64,000 nt of DNA from Acinetobacter dispersus (lineage in GTDB: Bacteria; Pseudomonadota; Gammaproteobacteria; Pseudomonadales; Moraxellaceae): assembly GCF_009884975.1 (NCBI RefSeq), contig NZ_CP041970.1, forward strand, positions 3,782,001-3,846,000. Reading direction: 5' to 3'. A model generated the notes under the pieces. That model did no database searches. It saw only the letters and a program-made list of their open reading frames with translations, and was not told the origin of the DNA. Below, piece by piece: positions 44,410-52,591 of the stretch (its first letter is position 1; each line of letters opens with the position of its first letter). The translations under genes and the position numbers were made by a program.

Positions 44410-45585
44410 TTAGATTAATTCAATCGCAACAGCTGTCGCTTCACCACCACCGATACACAAGGCTGCAACACCTTTCTTACCACCAGTGCGTTTAAGCGCG
44501 TGAATCAATGTCAGGATGATACGAGAACCAGTAGAACCAACAGGGTGACCTAATGCACAAGCACCACCATTAATATTAACTTTTTCTGCATCTAATTTGA
44601 AATCATCAATTGGGCACATAGTGACCATTGCAAAAGCTTCATTGATTTCCCATAGATCTACGTCTTGTGCATCCCAGCCTGCTTTTTTCAATACTTTTTC
44701 AATTGCACCTACAGGGGCAATCGTAAATTCAGATGGGTGTTGAGAATTTGACGCAGTTGCAAGAATCTTTGCCAAAGGTTGTAAACCACGTTGTGCAGCA
44801 ACATCACTAGACGTTAAGACCAGTGCGGAAGCACCATCAGAAATTGAACTCGCATTGGCAGCAGTAATGGTACCGTCTTTTGCAAAAGCGGGTTTTAATG
44901 ATGGGATTTTATCGATTTTTGCATTTAATGGTTGTTCGTCTTGATCAACAACTACATCACCTTTGCGAGTAGCAACAGTTACAGGAACGATCTCATCTTT
45001 GAAGTAACCTTCAGTAATCGCTTTCTGTGCACGTTTTAATGAACGAATAGCAAAGTCATCCATTTGTTCGCGTGTATAGCTACGTTTGTTTGCCATATCT
45101 TGGGCAAATGAACCCATTAAGCGACCTGTTTCTGCATCTTCCAAACCATCAAGGAACATGTGATCTTTAATTTCACCATGACCCATGCGGTAGCCAGCAC
45201 GTGCTTTCGGTAATACATATGGTGCGTTGGTCATCGATTCCATACCACCAGCGACAACGATCTCTGCGCTACCTGCTTTAATCATGTCTGCTGCTTGCAT
45301 CACCGCTTTCATGCCAGAACCACAAAGCTTGTTAATGGTCACTGCACCAGTAGAGTCTGGTAAACCTGCTTTTCGCATAGCTTGACGCGCTGGACCTTGT
45401 TTTAAACCAGCCGGTAAAACACAGCCCATGATTACTTCTTCTACGTCAGTCGGTTGTAGACCAGAACGCGCAATTGCTTCTTTAATGGTAACAGCACCTA
45501 ATTCTGGGGCAGTTACACCAGATAATGCACCTTGGAAGCCGCCCATTGCTGTACGCGCGCCATTAACAATTACGATATCAGTCAT
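44410..45585 (-). CDS. Acetyl-CoA C-acetyltransferase (biosynthetic-type thiolase)
   Basis: A 391-residue thiolase. The nucleophilic Cys is in NKLCGSGMKAVMQA (about 89), followed by NEAFAMVT, NGGACALGHPVGSTGSRI (catalytic His) and the second Cys in ALCIGGGEATAVAIE. The GGFQGALSGVTAPELGAV N-terminus and overall length are closer to the AtoB/PhaA type than to the FadA-like thiolase at 30559-31764. It could make acetoacetyl-CoA or split it in ketone-body or amino-acid breakdown. The start at 45585 (MTDIVIVNGART) follows GGAGACAC. Monocistronic. Confidence 0.92.
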   Translation of the reverse strand: MTDIVIVNGARTAMGGFQGALSGVTAPELGAVTIKEAIARSGLQPTDVEEVIMGCVLPAGLKQGPARQAMRKAGLPDSTGAVTINKLCGSGMKAVMQAADMIKAGSAEIVVAGGMESMTNAPYVLPKARAGYRMGHGEIKDHMFLDGLEDAETGRLMGSFAQDMANKRSYTREQMDDFAIRSLKRAQKAITEGYFKDEIVPVTVATRKGDVVVDQDEQPLNAKIDKIPSLKPAFAKDGTITAANASSISDGASALVLTSSDVAAQRGLQPLAKILATASNSQHPSEFTIAPVGAIEKVLKKAGWDAQDVDLWEINEAFAMVTMCPIDDFKLDAEKVNINGGACALGHPVGSTGSRIILTLIHALKRTGGKKGVAALCIGGGEATAVAIELI

Positions 45586-45695
45586 GATGTGTCTCCACAC
45601 TTATAATTTATAAAAATGTTCCAAACTTAAGCAGTATAGTAAAAAAAGGATTGGAATAAAGGGTTTTAACTATTTTAGGCTAGACTGAAGAGTTT

Positions 45696-46211
45696 TTAGC
45701 AGGTGGAGAGCTTTTCAAAACGTATATTCCCCATACGGCTTAAAACAATTTTAGTATGGTGCTGTGGCGACTCTGAACAGTAGACAAAACTGCCATTGGA
45801 GGCGAAAGGAAGTCCATTTTCTGCTTGAAAAATAAGATAGTTGGGTGATTGACCGAATGACTTAAAGCCGAGGTAACCGTATTTGTGATTGAGAGGTGCA
45901 CTAAAGAGTAAGGTTTCCCCTTGATCGCGGCGCTGATTTCTATTGCTATCAATAAATCCGATAAAGCCTTTATTCCAATCTTTATGGCAATTCTCAAGAT
46001 CTGAACTTGGGCACAGCATCACATTTTTATGATAAAGTTGCGCATCAGTCTTTGCTTTTTGTATATGAATTGTGAGGATTCTTTTAAGCTGGTTCACTTC
46101 ACTTGAGATCATTAAGTCACGGAAATAAGGGATTGCAAGTGTACTTAAAATTGCCAGAATTCCAATGGTGATGATTAACTCAATCAAGGTAAAGCCAGAA
46201 GGTTTAAACAT
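45696..46211 (-). CDS. Type IV pilin-like / GspH-FimT pseudopilin
   Basis: A 171-residue exported protein with a type IV prepilin leader: MFKPSG cleaved before the methylatable Phe of FTLIELIITIGILAILSTLA, with Glu at +5. The C-terminal globular part (PFASNGSFVYCSES) and length fit the minor pseudopilins FimT/GspH. It would be processed by PilD and act as a minor component in type IV pili or DNA uptake, plausible in naturally competent Acinetobacter. No other pilus genes lie nearby; stand-alone fimT genes are known. It is divergent from ompA copy 1. Confidence 0.85.
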   Translation of the reverse strand: MFKPSGFTLIELIITIGILAILSTLAIPYFRDLMISSEVNQLKRILTIHIQKAKTDAQLYHKNVMLCPSSDLENCHKDWNKGFIGFIDSNRNQRRDQGETLLFSAPLNHKYGYLGFKSFGQSPNYLIFQAENGLPFASNGSFVYCSESPQHHTKIVLSRMGNIRFEKLSTC

Positions 46212-46576
46212 ATTTTACCTGTTTATTTTTATTAACTTTTTTATTAACAGTGTGTTAGATTGAATTTTCTTTGCTGATCAGCATGACTAAAAAAAAAGTT
46301 AAGATATTCTAAAAAACATAAGCTCTAGAACATTAATCTATTAAGATATCTAATGGGAATTGAAAATTTACTGAACTACAACGGAAATTGTAAGAAATTT
46401 TGTCAATAATTTACGAGGTTAAAGTTATCAAGCACTTGGAAAATTCGTCAAGTGTTTGTATGATTCAAAGTGAAGTGAATGGCTTAAAATAATGCTGTAG
46501 AACATTCTTGTTCTAGGGGTGAAAAATCATAGGCTTAGCTTACACAACAAACAATTGTTATCTCTGGAGGATATCC
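46212..46576. other. 365 bp intergenic region upstream of ompA copy 1
   Basis: No gene is seen. It holds the ompA copy 1 promoter at 46436-46464, a leader of about 110 nt and a GGAGGATATCC ribosome-binding site ending just before the ATG at 46577. The part nearer the pseudopilin gene is AT-rich without a recognised signal. Confidence 0.5.
46430..46464 (+). promoter_or_regulatory. ompA copy 1 promoter with overlapping dyad
   Basis: TTGGAA (-35, 46436-46441) and TATGAT (-10, 46459-46464) are separated by 17 nt. A short dyad, AAGCAC (46430-46435) / GTGTTT (46452-46457), straddles the -35. The same layout recurs upstream of copy 2. Confidence 0.6.
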
Positions 46577-47620
46577 ATGAAATTGAGTCGTATTGCACTT
46601 GCTATGCTTGTTGCTGCTCCTTTAGCTGCTGCGAATGCGGGCGTAACAGTAACTCCGTTAATGCTTGGTTACACATTCCAAGACACTAAACATAATAATG
46701 GCGATAAGCATTTAACAAATGGTCCTGAGCTTCAGGATGATTTATTTGTTGGTGCTGCATTAGGTATCGAATTAACTCCATGGTTAGGTTTCGAAGCTGA
46801 ATATAACCAAGTTAAAGGTGATGTTGATGCAGCAGCTGCAAATGCTGAATACAAGCAACAACAAATCAACGGTAACTTCTATGTTACTTCTGATTTGATC
46901 ACTAAAAACTATGACAGCAAAATCAAGCCATATGTATTGTTAGGTGCTGGTCACTACAAATATACGTTTGATGATGTAAACCGTGGTACTCGTGGTAATA
47001 AAGAAGAAGGTACTTTAGGTAATGCTGGTTTTGGTGCTTTCTGGCGCTTAAACGATGCTTTATCTCTTCGTACTGAAGCTCGTGGTACATATAACATCGA
47101 TGAAGACTTCTGGAACTATACAGCACTTGCTGGCTTAAACGTAGTTCTTGGTGGTCACTTGAAACCAGCTGCAGCAGTAGTAGAAGTTGCTCCAGTTGAA
47201 CCAACTCCAGTTGCTCCACAGCCACAAGAGTTGACTGAAGACCTTAACATGGAACTTCGCGTATTCTTCGATACGAACAAGTCTGACATCAAACCACAGT
47301 ACAAATCTGAAATTGCTAAAGTTGCAGAGAAGTTAGCTGAATACCCGAATGCGACTGCTCGTATTGAAGGTCACACAGATAACACTGGTCCACGTAAGTT
47401 AAACGAACGTTTATCTTTAGCGCGTGCTAACTCTGTTAAATCTGCACTTGTAAATGAATACAACGTGAATGCAACTCGTTTGACAACTCAAGGTTTCGCT
47501 TGGGATCAACCGATTGCTGACAACAAAACTAAAGAAGGTCGTGCTATGAACCGTCGCGTATTCGCTGCGATTTCTGGTAGCCGTACTGTTCTTGTACAAC
47601 CAGGTCAACAAGCTCAATAA
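46577..47620 (+). CDS. ompA: OmpA-family outer membrane protein, copy 1
   Basis: A 347-residue outer-membrane protein that anchors the membrane to peptidoglycan. Domains are a signal peptide ([20 protein letters not shown], then A), an eight-stranded N-terminal barrel (about 22-200), a Pro-rich hinge ([12 protein letters not shown]) and a C-terminal OmpA_C domain with [32 protein letters not shown] and NRRVF (the Asp and Arg that bind diaminopimelate). Loop sequences such as [20 protein letters not shown] and NRGTRGN closely follow the Acinetobacter OmpA pattern, so this is probably the orthologue. It is followed by a terminator and then a second copy. Confidence 0.96.
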   Translation: MKLSRIALAMLVAAPLAAANAGVTVTPLMLGYTFQDTKHNNGDKHLTNGPELQDDLFVGAALGIELTPWLGFEAEYNQVKGDVDAAAANAEYKQQQINGNFYVTSDLITKNYDSKIKPYVLLGAGHYKYTFDDVNRGTRGNKEEGTLGNAGFGAFWRLNDALSLRTEARGTYNIDEDFWNYTALAGLNVVLGGHLKPAAAVVEVAPVEPTPVAPQPQELTEDLNMELRVFFDTNKSDIKPQYKSEIAKVAEKLAEYPNATARIEGHTDNTGPRKLNERLSLARANSVKSALVNEYNVNATRLTTQGFAWDQPIADNKTKEGRAMNRRVFAAISGSRTVLVQPGQQAQ

Positions 47621-47640
47621 TTTGAGTTTTTGAACTGAAT

Positions 47641-47670
47641 AAAAAAGCGACTCGTCAGAGTCGCTTTTTT
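47641..47670 (+). terminator. Intrinsic terminator after ompA copy 1
   Basis: AAAAAAGCGACTC and GAGTCGCTTTTTT pair around a 4 nt loop. A nearly identical terminator follows copy 2. Confidence 0.92.
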
Positions 47671-48062
47671 ATCGACATAGGTTTTTGTAGCATTGATGTA
47701 AAACTAAAACATAACAGCTAAAAACTGGCATAATCTTGCCTTAACTTTAGATCGCTTGTGAGAATTCTTTAGTTTTATTGAAAAGATTTTGATAGCTTGT
47801 TAAAATTTTGATTAAAAAGTGATAAGCTCTCACGGCCTGTTAGATGCTGTAAAATTAGAGTTTCTAGTTTTTTGGGCGGGAAATAAGTCATTTTCAGTAG
47901 CTGCTGATTAAATGTTGCCAAATACTTGGAAAATTGATCGGGTATTTGTATGATTTCACATAAGGTGAATGACTGAAAAAGATACAATAAGACTATTTCT
48001 CAGTATTCAAAAGCTATTAGAATTTTAGAGAACAAACAATTTTTTGTTTTTGGAGGATATCC
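47671..48062. other. Intergenic region between the ompA copies
   Basis: No gene is seen. The segment from about 47916 to the copy 2 start is homologous to the leader of copy 1: CTTGGAAAATT, TTTGTATGATT, GTGAATG and the GGAGGATATCC ribosome-binding site are shared. The part nearer copy 1 is not recognisably duplicated. Confidence 0.55.
47920..47954 (+). promoter_or_regulatory. ompA copy 2 promoter with overlapping dyad
   Basis: TTGGAA (47926-47931) and TATGAT (47949-47954) are again 17 nt apart. The dyad AAATAC (47920-47925) / GTATTT (47942-47947) occupies the same position as in copy 1, with compensating differences between the copies. Confidence 0.6.
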
Positions 48063-49091
48063 ATGAAATTGAGTCGTATTGCACTTGCTATGCTTGTTGC
48101 TGCTCCTTTAGCTGCTGCGAACGCAGGCGTAACAGTAACTCCGTTAATGCTTGGTTATACAATGTTCGATACTGAACATAACAACCGTGGCGATAAAGGT
48201 CAGTTAACTCCTGGTGCAGAACTTGAAGATGATTTATTCGTTGGTGCTGCGCTTGGTGTTGAAATTACACCTTGGTTAGGTGCTGAAGTTGAATACAGTC
48301 AAATTAAAGGTGATACAAGTACAAATAACGACTATAAAGGTCGTAATATTGCTGCTAATGCTTATGTAACATCTGATTTGATTACTAAAAACTACGATAG
48401 CAAAATCAAGCCATACGTATTAGCTGGTGCTGGTCACTACAAATACGAAGGTGATGATATTTATGGTGGTAAGCAAGAAGGTACATTAGCGAATGCTGGT
48501 GGTGGTGTATTCTGGCGCTTAAACGATGCTTTATCTCTTCGTACTGAAGCTCGTGGTACTTACCATTTTGATGAGAAGTTCTGGAACTATACAGCACTTG
48601 CTGGCTTAAACGTAGTTCTTGGTGGTCACTTGAAACCTGCTGCGCCAGTCGTAGAGGTTGCTCCAGTTGAACCAACTCCAGTTGCTCCACAGCCACAAGA
48701 GTTGACTGAAGACCTTAACATGGAACTTCGCGTATTCTTCGATACGAACAAGTCTGACATCAAGCCACAATACAAAACTGAAATTGCTAAAGTTGCAGAG
48801 AAGTTAGCTGAATACCCGAATGCGACTGCTCGTATTGAAGGTCACACAGATAACACTGGTCCACGTAAGTTAAACGAACGTTTATCTTTAGCGCGTGCTA
48901 ACTCTGTTAAATCTTCACTGGTAAATGAATACAACGTTGATGCATCTCGTTTGTCTACTCAAGGTTTCGCTTGGGATCAACCGATTGCTGACAACAAAAC
49001 TAAAGAAGGTCGTGCTATGAACCGTCGCGTATTCGCTGCGATCACTGGTAGCCGTACTGTTCTTGTACAACCAGGTCAACAAGCTCAATAA
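48063..49091 (+). CDS. OmpA-family outer membrane protein, copy 2
   Basis: A 342-residue paralogue of copy 1, 442 bp downstream in the same direction. The first 33 residues and the region from [18 protein letters not shown] to the C-terminus are almost identical to copy 1. The barrel between differs strongly ([42 protein letters not shown]). The OmpA_C domain keeps DIKPQY and [12 protein letters not shown]. The gene has its own promoter and terminator, so it can be expressed independently. The pattern suggests tandem duplication followed by divergence of surface loops, with gene conversion or selection keeping the ends alike. Confidence 0.94.
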   Translation: MKLSRIALAMLVAAPLAAANAGVTVTPLMLGYTMFDTEHNNRGDKGQLTPGAELEDDLFVGAALGVEITPWLGAEVEYSQIKGDTSTNNDYKGRNIAANAYVTSDLITKNYDSKIKPYVLAGAGHYKYEGDDIYGGKQEGTLANAGGGVFWRLNDALSLRTEARGTYHFDEKFWNYTALAGLNVVLGGHLKPAAPVVEVAPVEPTPVAPQPQELTEDLNMELRVFFDTNKSDIKPQYKTEIAKVAEKLAEYPNATARIEGHTDNTGPRKLNERLSLARANSVKSSLVNEYNVDASRLSTQGFAWDQPIADNKTKEGRAMNRRVFAAITGSRTVLVQPGQQAQ

Positions 49092-49111
49092 TTTGAGTTT
49101 TTGAACTAAAT

Positions 49112-49143
49112 AAAAAAAGCGACTCGTTAGAGTCGCTTTTTTT
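49112..49143 (+). terminator. Intrinsic terminator after ompA copy 2
   Basis: AAAAAAAGCGACTC and GAGTCGCTTTTTTT pair around a 4 nt loop, nearly the same as after copy 1. Confidence 0.92.
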
Positions 49144-49222
49144 ATTTGCATAATTCAGATGGTTAGACATTTTGATTACTCCTGAATGATGAGGTGTTTG
49201 CTTAAGCGGTATTGCTTATAAG

Positions 49223-49381
49223 CTACCAGACTTCCTTTTTAAGCTGCTGTTTGGTGTTTTGTCTTTCACGACGATGTTGTGCTCGAGGCTTTTCGGTTTC
49301 ATGCACTCCACCTTTGTGTAAAAGAGGAGAAAGCGCTACGGGATTACGCGCTTTAATTTTTGGCATTTCTTTGAATTTCAT
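49223..49381 (-). CDS. 52-residue basic protein downstream of rtcB
   Basis: The ATG at 49379-49381 has AAGGATAAT a few bases upstream and begins 4 nt after the rtcB stop, so it is almost certainly co-translated with rtcB. The product starts MKFKEMPKIKARNPVALSPL, then LHKGGVHE, and ends in a highly basic, glutamine-rich helix (QHRRERQNTKQQLKKEVW). Small size and strong positive charge suggest RNA binding. The motif ARNPVA with KGGVHE looks conserved rather than random. I do not recognise a named family. Longer in-frame starts exist upstream but would lie within rtcB. Confidence 0.65.
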   Translation of the reverse strand: MKFKEMPKIKARNPVALSPLLHKGGVHETEKPRAQHRRERQNTKQQLKKEVW

Positions 49382-49385
49382 TTGA

Positions 49386-50591
49386 TTATCCTTTGATACA
49401 TAAAATTTGTTTAAGTGTATGTACGATTTCAATCAAGTCAGATTGGTTGGCCATGACTTGATCAATATCTTTATAAGCAGCTGGAATTTCATCAATCACT
49501 GCACTGTCCTTTCGGCATTCGATGCCTTGAGTCTGCTTAATCAAGTCATCTTGACTAAACAGCAGCTTGGCTTTACTGCGGCTCATTTTTCGTCCTGCGC
49601 CATGTGAGCATGAACAGAAGGACTCAGGATTGGCTTTACCTTTTACAATATAGGAGCGTGCTCCCATTGAGCCAGGAATGATACCTAATTCATCTTGGCC
49701 CGCTCGAATTGCCCCCTTACGTGTGATTAAGAGATCCTCACCAAAATGAGTTTCTTGACTGACGTAATTATGGTGGCAATTAATCGCTTCTTTGGTCATT
49801 TGAAAAGGGGGGAGTAATGGTCGAATTGCCTCTAAAATTAGACGCATCATTTCACGTCGATTTTCAAACGCATATTCTTGTGCCCACTCAACAGCTTCCA
49901 CATAATCATTAAAGCTATTTGAACCTTCCGCAAAATAACTCAAATCTTTATCTGGTACATGTCCAAATCGATGCTGAGCTTCTTTCTTTGCCAGTTCGAT
50001 GAAGTAGGTTCCAATCACATTGCCTAAGCCACGGCTGCCTGAATGTAGCATCACCCAGACATCCTGATTTTCATCAAGGCAGAGTTCGATAAAGTGATTA
50101 CCACCACCTAAAGTTCCCAGTTGTTTCTGCCAAGTGGCATCAAACTTTCTTAACATTCGAACTAAGCCGGGATGTTTTTTAATGATGGGTTGTAAGCATT
50201 TTTCAAGTGGGATGATACTTGAAGCTTTTGCTTTCACTTGTTTATGTAGTTCAAAGCCTACAGGGACTTTGCGTTCGATTGCATGACGTAGCGGTGCAAG
50301 GTTGTCTGGAAGCTGTGAAGCTTTTAGATTGAGCCTTATTGCATTCATTCCACAGCCGATATCAACACCGACAGCGGCAGGAATGATGGCGTGTTTGGTC
50401 GGAATTACACTGCCTACAGTGGCGCCTTTACCTACATGCACATCAGGCATCACGGCAATATGTGAATAAACAAATTGCAGTTGTGCCATTTTTTTCAGTT
50501 GTTCAATGCTTTCGCTATCAATATCGTTCGTGAAGATTTTCACTGGAACGCCATATTGTGCATCTGCATTAAGTATTTTTTGTATGCCCAT
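49386..50591 (-). CDS. rtcB: RtcB-family RNA ligase
   Basis: GTP- and Mn-dependent ligase that joins RNA 2',3'-cyclic-phosphate (or 3'-phosphate) ends to 5'-OH ends, repairing cleaved RNAs. It is 401 residues. Metal and nucleotide motifs visible are GVDIGCGMNAIRL (the metal Cys), GTLGGGNHFIELC, HSGSRGLG, INCHHNYVSQE, GSMGARSYIVKG and CSCSHGAGRKMSRSKAK, whose His accepts GMP. The start is set at 50591 (MGIQKILNAD), preceded by GAGAGAATC; a longer frame starts at 50630 immediately after the attenuator-like terminator. No RtcA cyclase or RtcR regulator gene is adjacent. The leader is unusually structured and a small basic protein follows. Confidence 0.93.
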   Translation of the reverse strand: MGIQKILNADAQYGVPVKIFTNDIDSESIEQLKKMAQLQFVYSHIAVMPDVHVGKGATVGSVIPTKHAIIPAAVGVDIGCGMNAIRLNLKASQLPDNLAPLRHAIERKVPVGFELHKQVKAKASSIIPLEKCLQPIIKKHPGLVRMLRKFDATWQKQLGTLGGGNHFIELCLDENQDVWVMLHSGSRGLGNVIGTYFIELAKKEAQHRFGHVPDKDLSYFAEGSNSFNDYVEAVEWAQEYAFENRREMMRLILEAIRPLLPPFQMTKEAINCHHNYVSQETHFGEDLLITRKGAIRAGQDELGIIPGSMGARSYIVKGKANPESFCSCSHGAGRKMSRSKAKLLFSQDDLIKQTQGIECRKDSAVIDEIPAAYKDIDQVMANQSDLIEIVHTLKQILCIKG

Positions 50592-50630
50592 AAGATTCTC
50601 TCTTATTATTGTTTCCGTCCGAATAGGCAT

Positions 50631-50655
50631 AAAAAAACCTAGCGAATGCTAGGTT
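50631..50655 (-). terminator. Intrinsic terminator within the rtcB leader (attenuator candidate)
   Basis: On the minus strand AACCTAGC and GCTAGGTT form an 8 bp stem with loop ATTC and run straight into seven Ts. It lies about 40 nt before the rtcB start and downstream of the leader mini-ORF, so transcription would stop before rtcB unless the stem is disrupted. Confidence 0.8.
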
Positions 50656-50702
50656 GAATAGAGCATTCGGACAAGTGATCAATTGATTTGTACACTTGTC
50701 CG
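50643..50702 (-). promoter_or_regulatory. Alternative hairpins in the rtcB leader
   Basis: Read on the minus strand, CGGACAAGTG and CACTTGTCCG (50693-50702 and 50668-50677) form a perfect 10 bp stem. Next, CGAATGCT and AGCATTCG (50662-50669 and 50643-50650) form an 8 bp stem with an 11 nt loop. The second stem overlaps the terminator stem and cannot form at the same time, so it is a candidate antiterminator. It also shares 2 nt with the first stem. Confidence 0.6.
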
Positions 50703-50722
50703 TGAGTCGACAGTGCCAAACC

Positions 50723-50752
50723 TTATTGTGTGGTTCCTTGTGGTAATGGCAT
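50723..50752 (-). CDS. Nine-codon leader ORF upstream of rtcB
   Basis: ATG at 50750-50752 opens MPLPQGTTQ then stops (TAA, 50723-50725). A full consensus AGGAGG (50761-50766) sits 8 nt upstream, stronger than the site of rtcB itself. The ORF lies directly ahead of the alternative hairpins and terminator, as leader peptides do in attenuated operons. The peptide has two Thr, two Pro and two Gln codons but no long run of one amino acid. Translation is inferred from the ribosome-binding site only. Confidence 0.5.
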   Translation of the reverse strand: MPLPQGTTQ

Positions 50753-50780
50753 GTTGTCGTCCTCCTATCATATGGTGCCG

Positions 50781-50825
50781 TTGAAAATATGAGCGAGATT
50801 TTACTCATATTTTCAATTGGGTCAA
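50781..50825 (-). promoter_or_regulatory. rtcB promoter with perfect 13 bp dyad flanking the -10
   Basis: On the minus strand TTGACC (-35, 50820-50825) and TAAAAT (-10, 50798-50803) are separated by 16 nt. A perfect inverted repeat, TTGAAAATATGAG / CTCATATTTTCAA (50804-50816 and 50781-50793), places one arm in the spacer and the other at the expected transcription start. This is a classic operator layout. The regulator is not known. Confidence 0.6.
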
Positions 50826-50841
50826 GTAAAAAAGCGGTTTT

Positions 50842-52299
50842 TTATTCGCCTTCTTTCACATTCATGTCTTTATATGCAATCAGTTTGGTCTTGTGTTTCC
50901 ACTTATAACCCAGCCAAATCGCCAAGAATAATGGAATACTAATATAGGTTGAAATTAAACCTAACCAGTCAATTTTTCCGCCAAGTAAAGCTTGGTAGTT
51001 TTGACCTAAGATGATGATTGAACAAAGAATAAATGCAAACCAAGGTGCAAATGGGAAGAATTTGGCACGGTAAGCCAGATCTTCAACTTTATAACCCTGA
51101 GCAATATAACCTTTACGGAAACGGTAGTGTGAAATCGCAATACCTAGCCAAACAATGAAACCACACATTCCAGACATGTTGAGTAACCAGTTAAAGACTT
51201 GTTTCTCGCCAATAAAGGTGGTCAGGAAGCACAGTGCAGCAACCGCAGTGGTCGCATAGAGTGCATTCATTGGTACGCCACGGCCATCCAGTCTTGAGAA
51301 CCACTTAGGTGCACGACCTTGTTTTGCCATATCAAATAGCATACGGGTAGAAGAATACATGCCCGAGTTACCAGCCGATAAGATCGCACTCAGAATAACC
51401 GCATTCATCAAACTTGCTGCAAAGGCAAAGCCTGCTTTTTCATACAATAAAGTGAATGGTGAGAGGGCAATATCTTCACTTTGTGCTGCTTTTAATAGCA
51501 GTGGATCATCATAGCTGACTAACGTACCGATGATGAAAATACAAAGGATATAGAACAGTAAAATACGCCAGAAGATTTGTTTAATTGCCAATGGAATAGT
51601 CTTTTTAGGATCTTTCGATTCACCTGCGGCAACTCCAACCATTTCAGTTCCCTGAAAGGAGAATCCAGCGATCATGGCCACACCGATTAAGGCTTGCAAA
51701 CCACCGACAAAAGGTGCTTCTTTATAAGTCCAGTGCTGAAATACCGATACATTGGGTGTCATCATGATTTTAAAAATCATCCAGATACCAATGATGATAA
51801 ACACGATAATCGCAATCACTTTGATCAAAGAGAATAAAAATTCACTTTCACCAAAACCTTTTACTGTTAAGGCGTTAATTCCAAAAATGATGGCAAGGAA
51901 AATGGCGCTCCAGTAGAAGCCTGGAATATCAGGGAACCAAAACTTCATAATGAACTGAACTGCAACCAGTTCAAAGGCAACTGTAATCGCCCAGTTATAC
52001 CAATAGTTCCAACCTAAGGCGAAACCAAAGCCATCTTCGACATAGCGGCTACCATAGGTAAAGAATGCACCAGACGTTGGATTGTGCGTGGCTAACTCAC
52101 CTAAGCTGGTCATCAAGAAATAAATCATGATACCGATGAGGGCATAGGCCAATAACGCACCACCAGGGCCTGCTGTGGCAATGGTTGAACCTGAAGCAAG
52201 GAATAAGCCTGTGCCGATCGATCCACCAATGGCAATCATGTTCAGGTGTCGAGCCCCGAGCTTCCGCTGAAGGTGTTGAGGAGCAGATGTATCGCTCAT
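50842..52299 (-). CDS. Amino acid permease (LysP-like, APC superfamily)
   Basis: A 485-residue inner-membrane transporter with 12 TM segments. The APC-family N-terminus KLGARHLNMIAIGGSIGTGL with FLASGSTIATAGPGGA is clear, followed by SLGELATHNPTSGAFFTYGS and FSFQGTEMVGVAAGESKDPK, the amino acid permease signature. Length and sequence are close to LysP, a lysine:H+ symporter. The 270 bp element at 52322-52591 ends 22 bp upstream of the start codon, so its promoter must lie inside that element or further upstream. Substrate by similarity only. Confidence 0.87.
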   Translation of the reverse strand: MSDTSAPQHLQRKLGARHLNMIAIGGSIGTGLFLASGSTIATAGPGGALLAYALIGIMIYFLMTSLGELATHNPTSGAFFTYGSRYVEDGFGFALGWNYWYNWAITVAFELVAVQFIMKFWFPDIPGFYWSAIFLAIIFGINALTVKGFGESEFLFSLIKVIAIIVFIIIGIWMIFKIMMTPNVSVFQHWTYKEAPFVGGLQALIGVAMIAGFSFQGTEMVGVAAGESKDPKKTIPLAIKQIFWRILLFYILCIFIIGTLVSYDDPLLLKAAQSEDIALSPFTLLYEKAGFAFAASLMNAVILSAILSAGNSGMYSSTRMLFDMAKQGRAPKWFSRLDGRGVPMNALYATTAVAALCFLTTFIGEKQVFNWLLNMSGMCGFIVWLGIAISHYRFRKGYIAQGYKVEDLAYRAKFFPFAPWFAFILCSIIILGQNYQALLGGKIDWLGLISTYISIPLFLAIWLGYKWKHKTKLIAYKDMNVKEGE

Positions 52300-52321
52300 A
52301 AAAATTCCTTAAACTGTATAA

Positions 52322-52591
52322 GGGTCTGTTGACACTTTATATCTGGGTTGCGTTATAGGCTGAAATTTCATCAATCAAGGCATGAAACGAAAGTAATAGC
52401 GACTCTACTATTGCTAAGTTTCATAACGAAGAGTGAGGGAATTTCAACCATAACCCTTCGGGGCAGGAATATTTTTTGCCGCTATAGCGTTATGGCTGAC
52501 TCATTTAGAATCACTAAATTTCATCAACCAAGCCTTATACCGCCTAAAAAATATTCTCTGCCGCAACCATAGATAAAGTATCAGCTGACCC
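52322..52591. mobile_element. 270 bp MITE-like element with terminal inverted repeats
   Basis: The left end reads GGGTCTGTTGACACTTTAT and the inverse of the right end reads GGGTCAGCTGATACTTTAT. Similarity continues inwards with TGGGTTGCG / TGGTTGCG (about 25 of 31 matches). Inside are two similar direct-repeat segments, AATTTCATCAATCAAGGC and AATTTCATCAACCAAGCC. There is no transposase ORF, so this looks like a non-autonomous element. A clear target-site duplication is not seen. The right end supplies the last codons and the stop of rsmC. Confidence 0.65.

Noticed and set aside
52322..52591. Reading the segment upstream of the LysP-like permease as a small coding gene (74 codons on the plus strand).
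   Set aside because: The frame lies within the inverted-repeat element and has no coding character; the terminal repeats explain the segment better.
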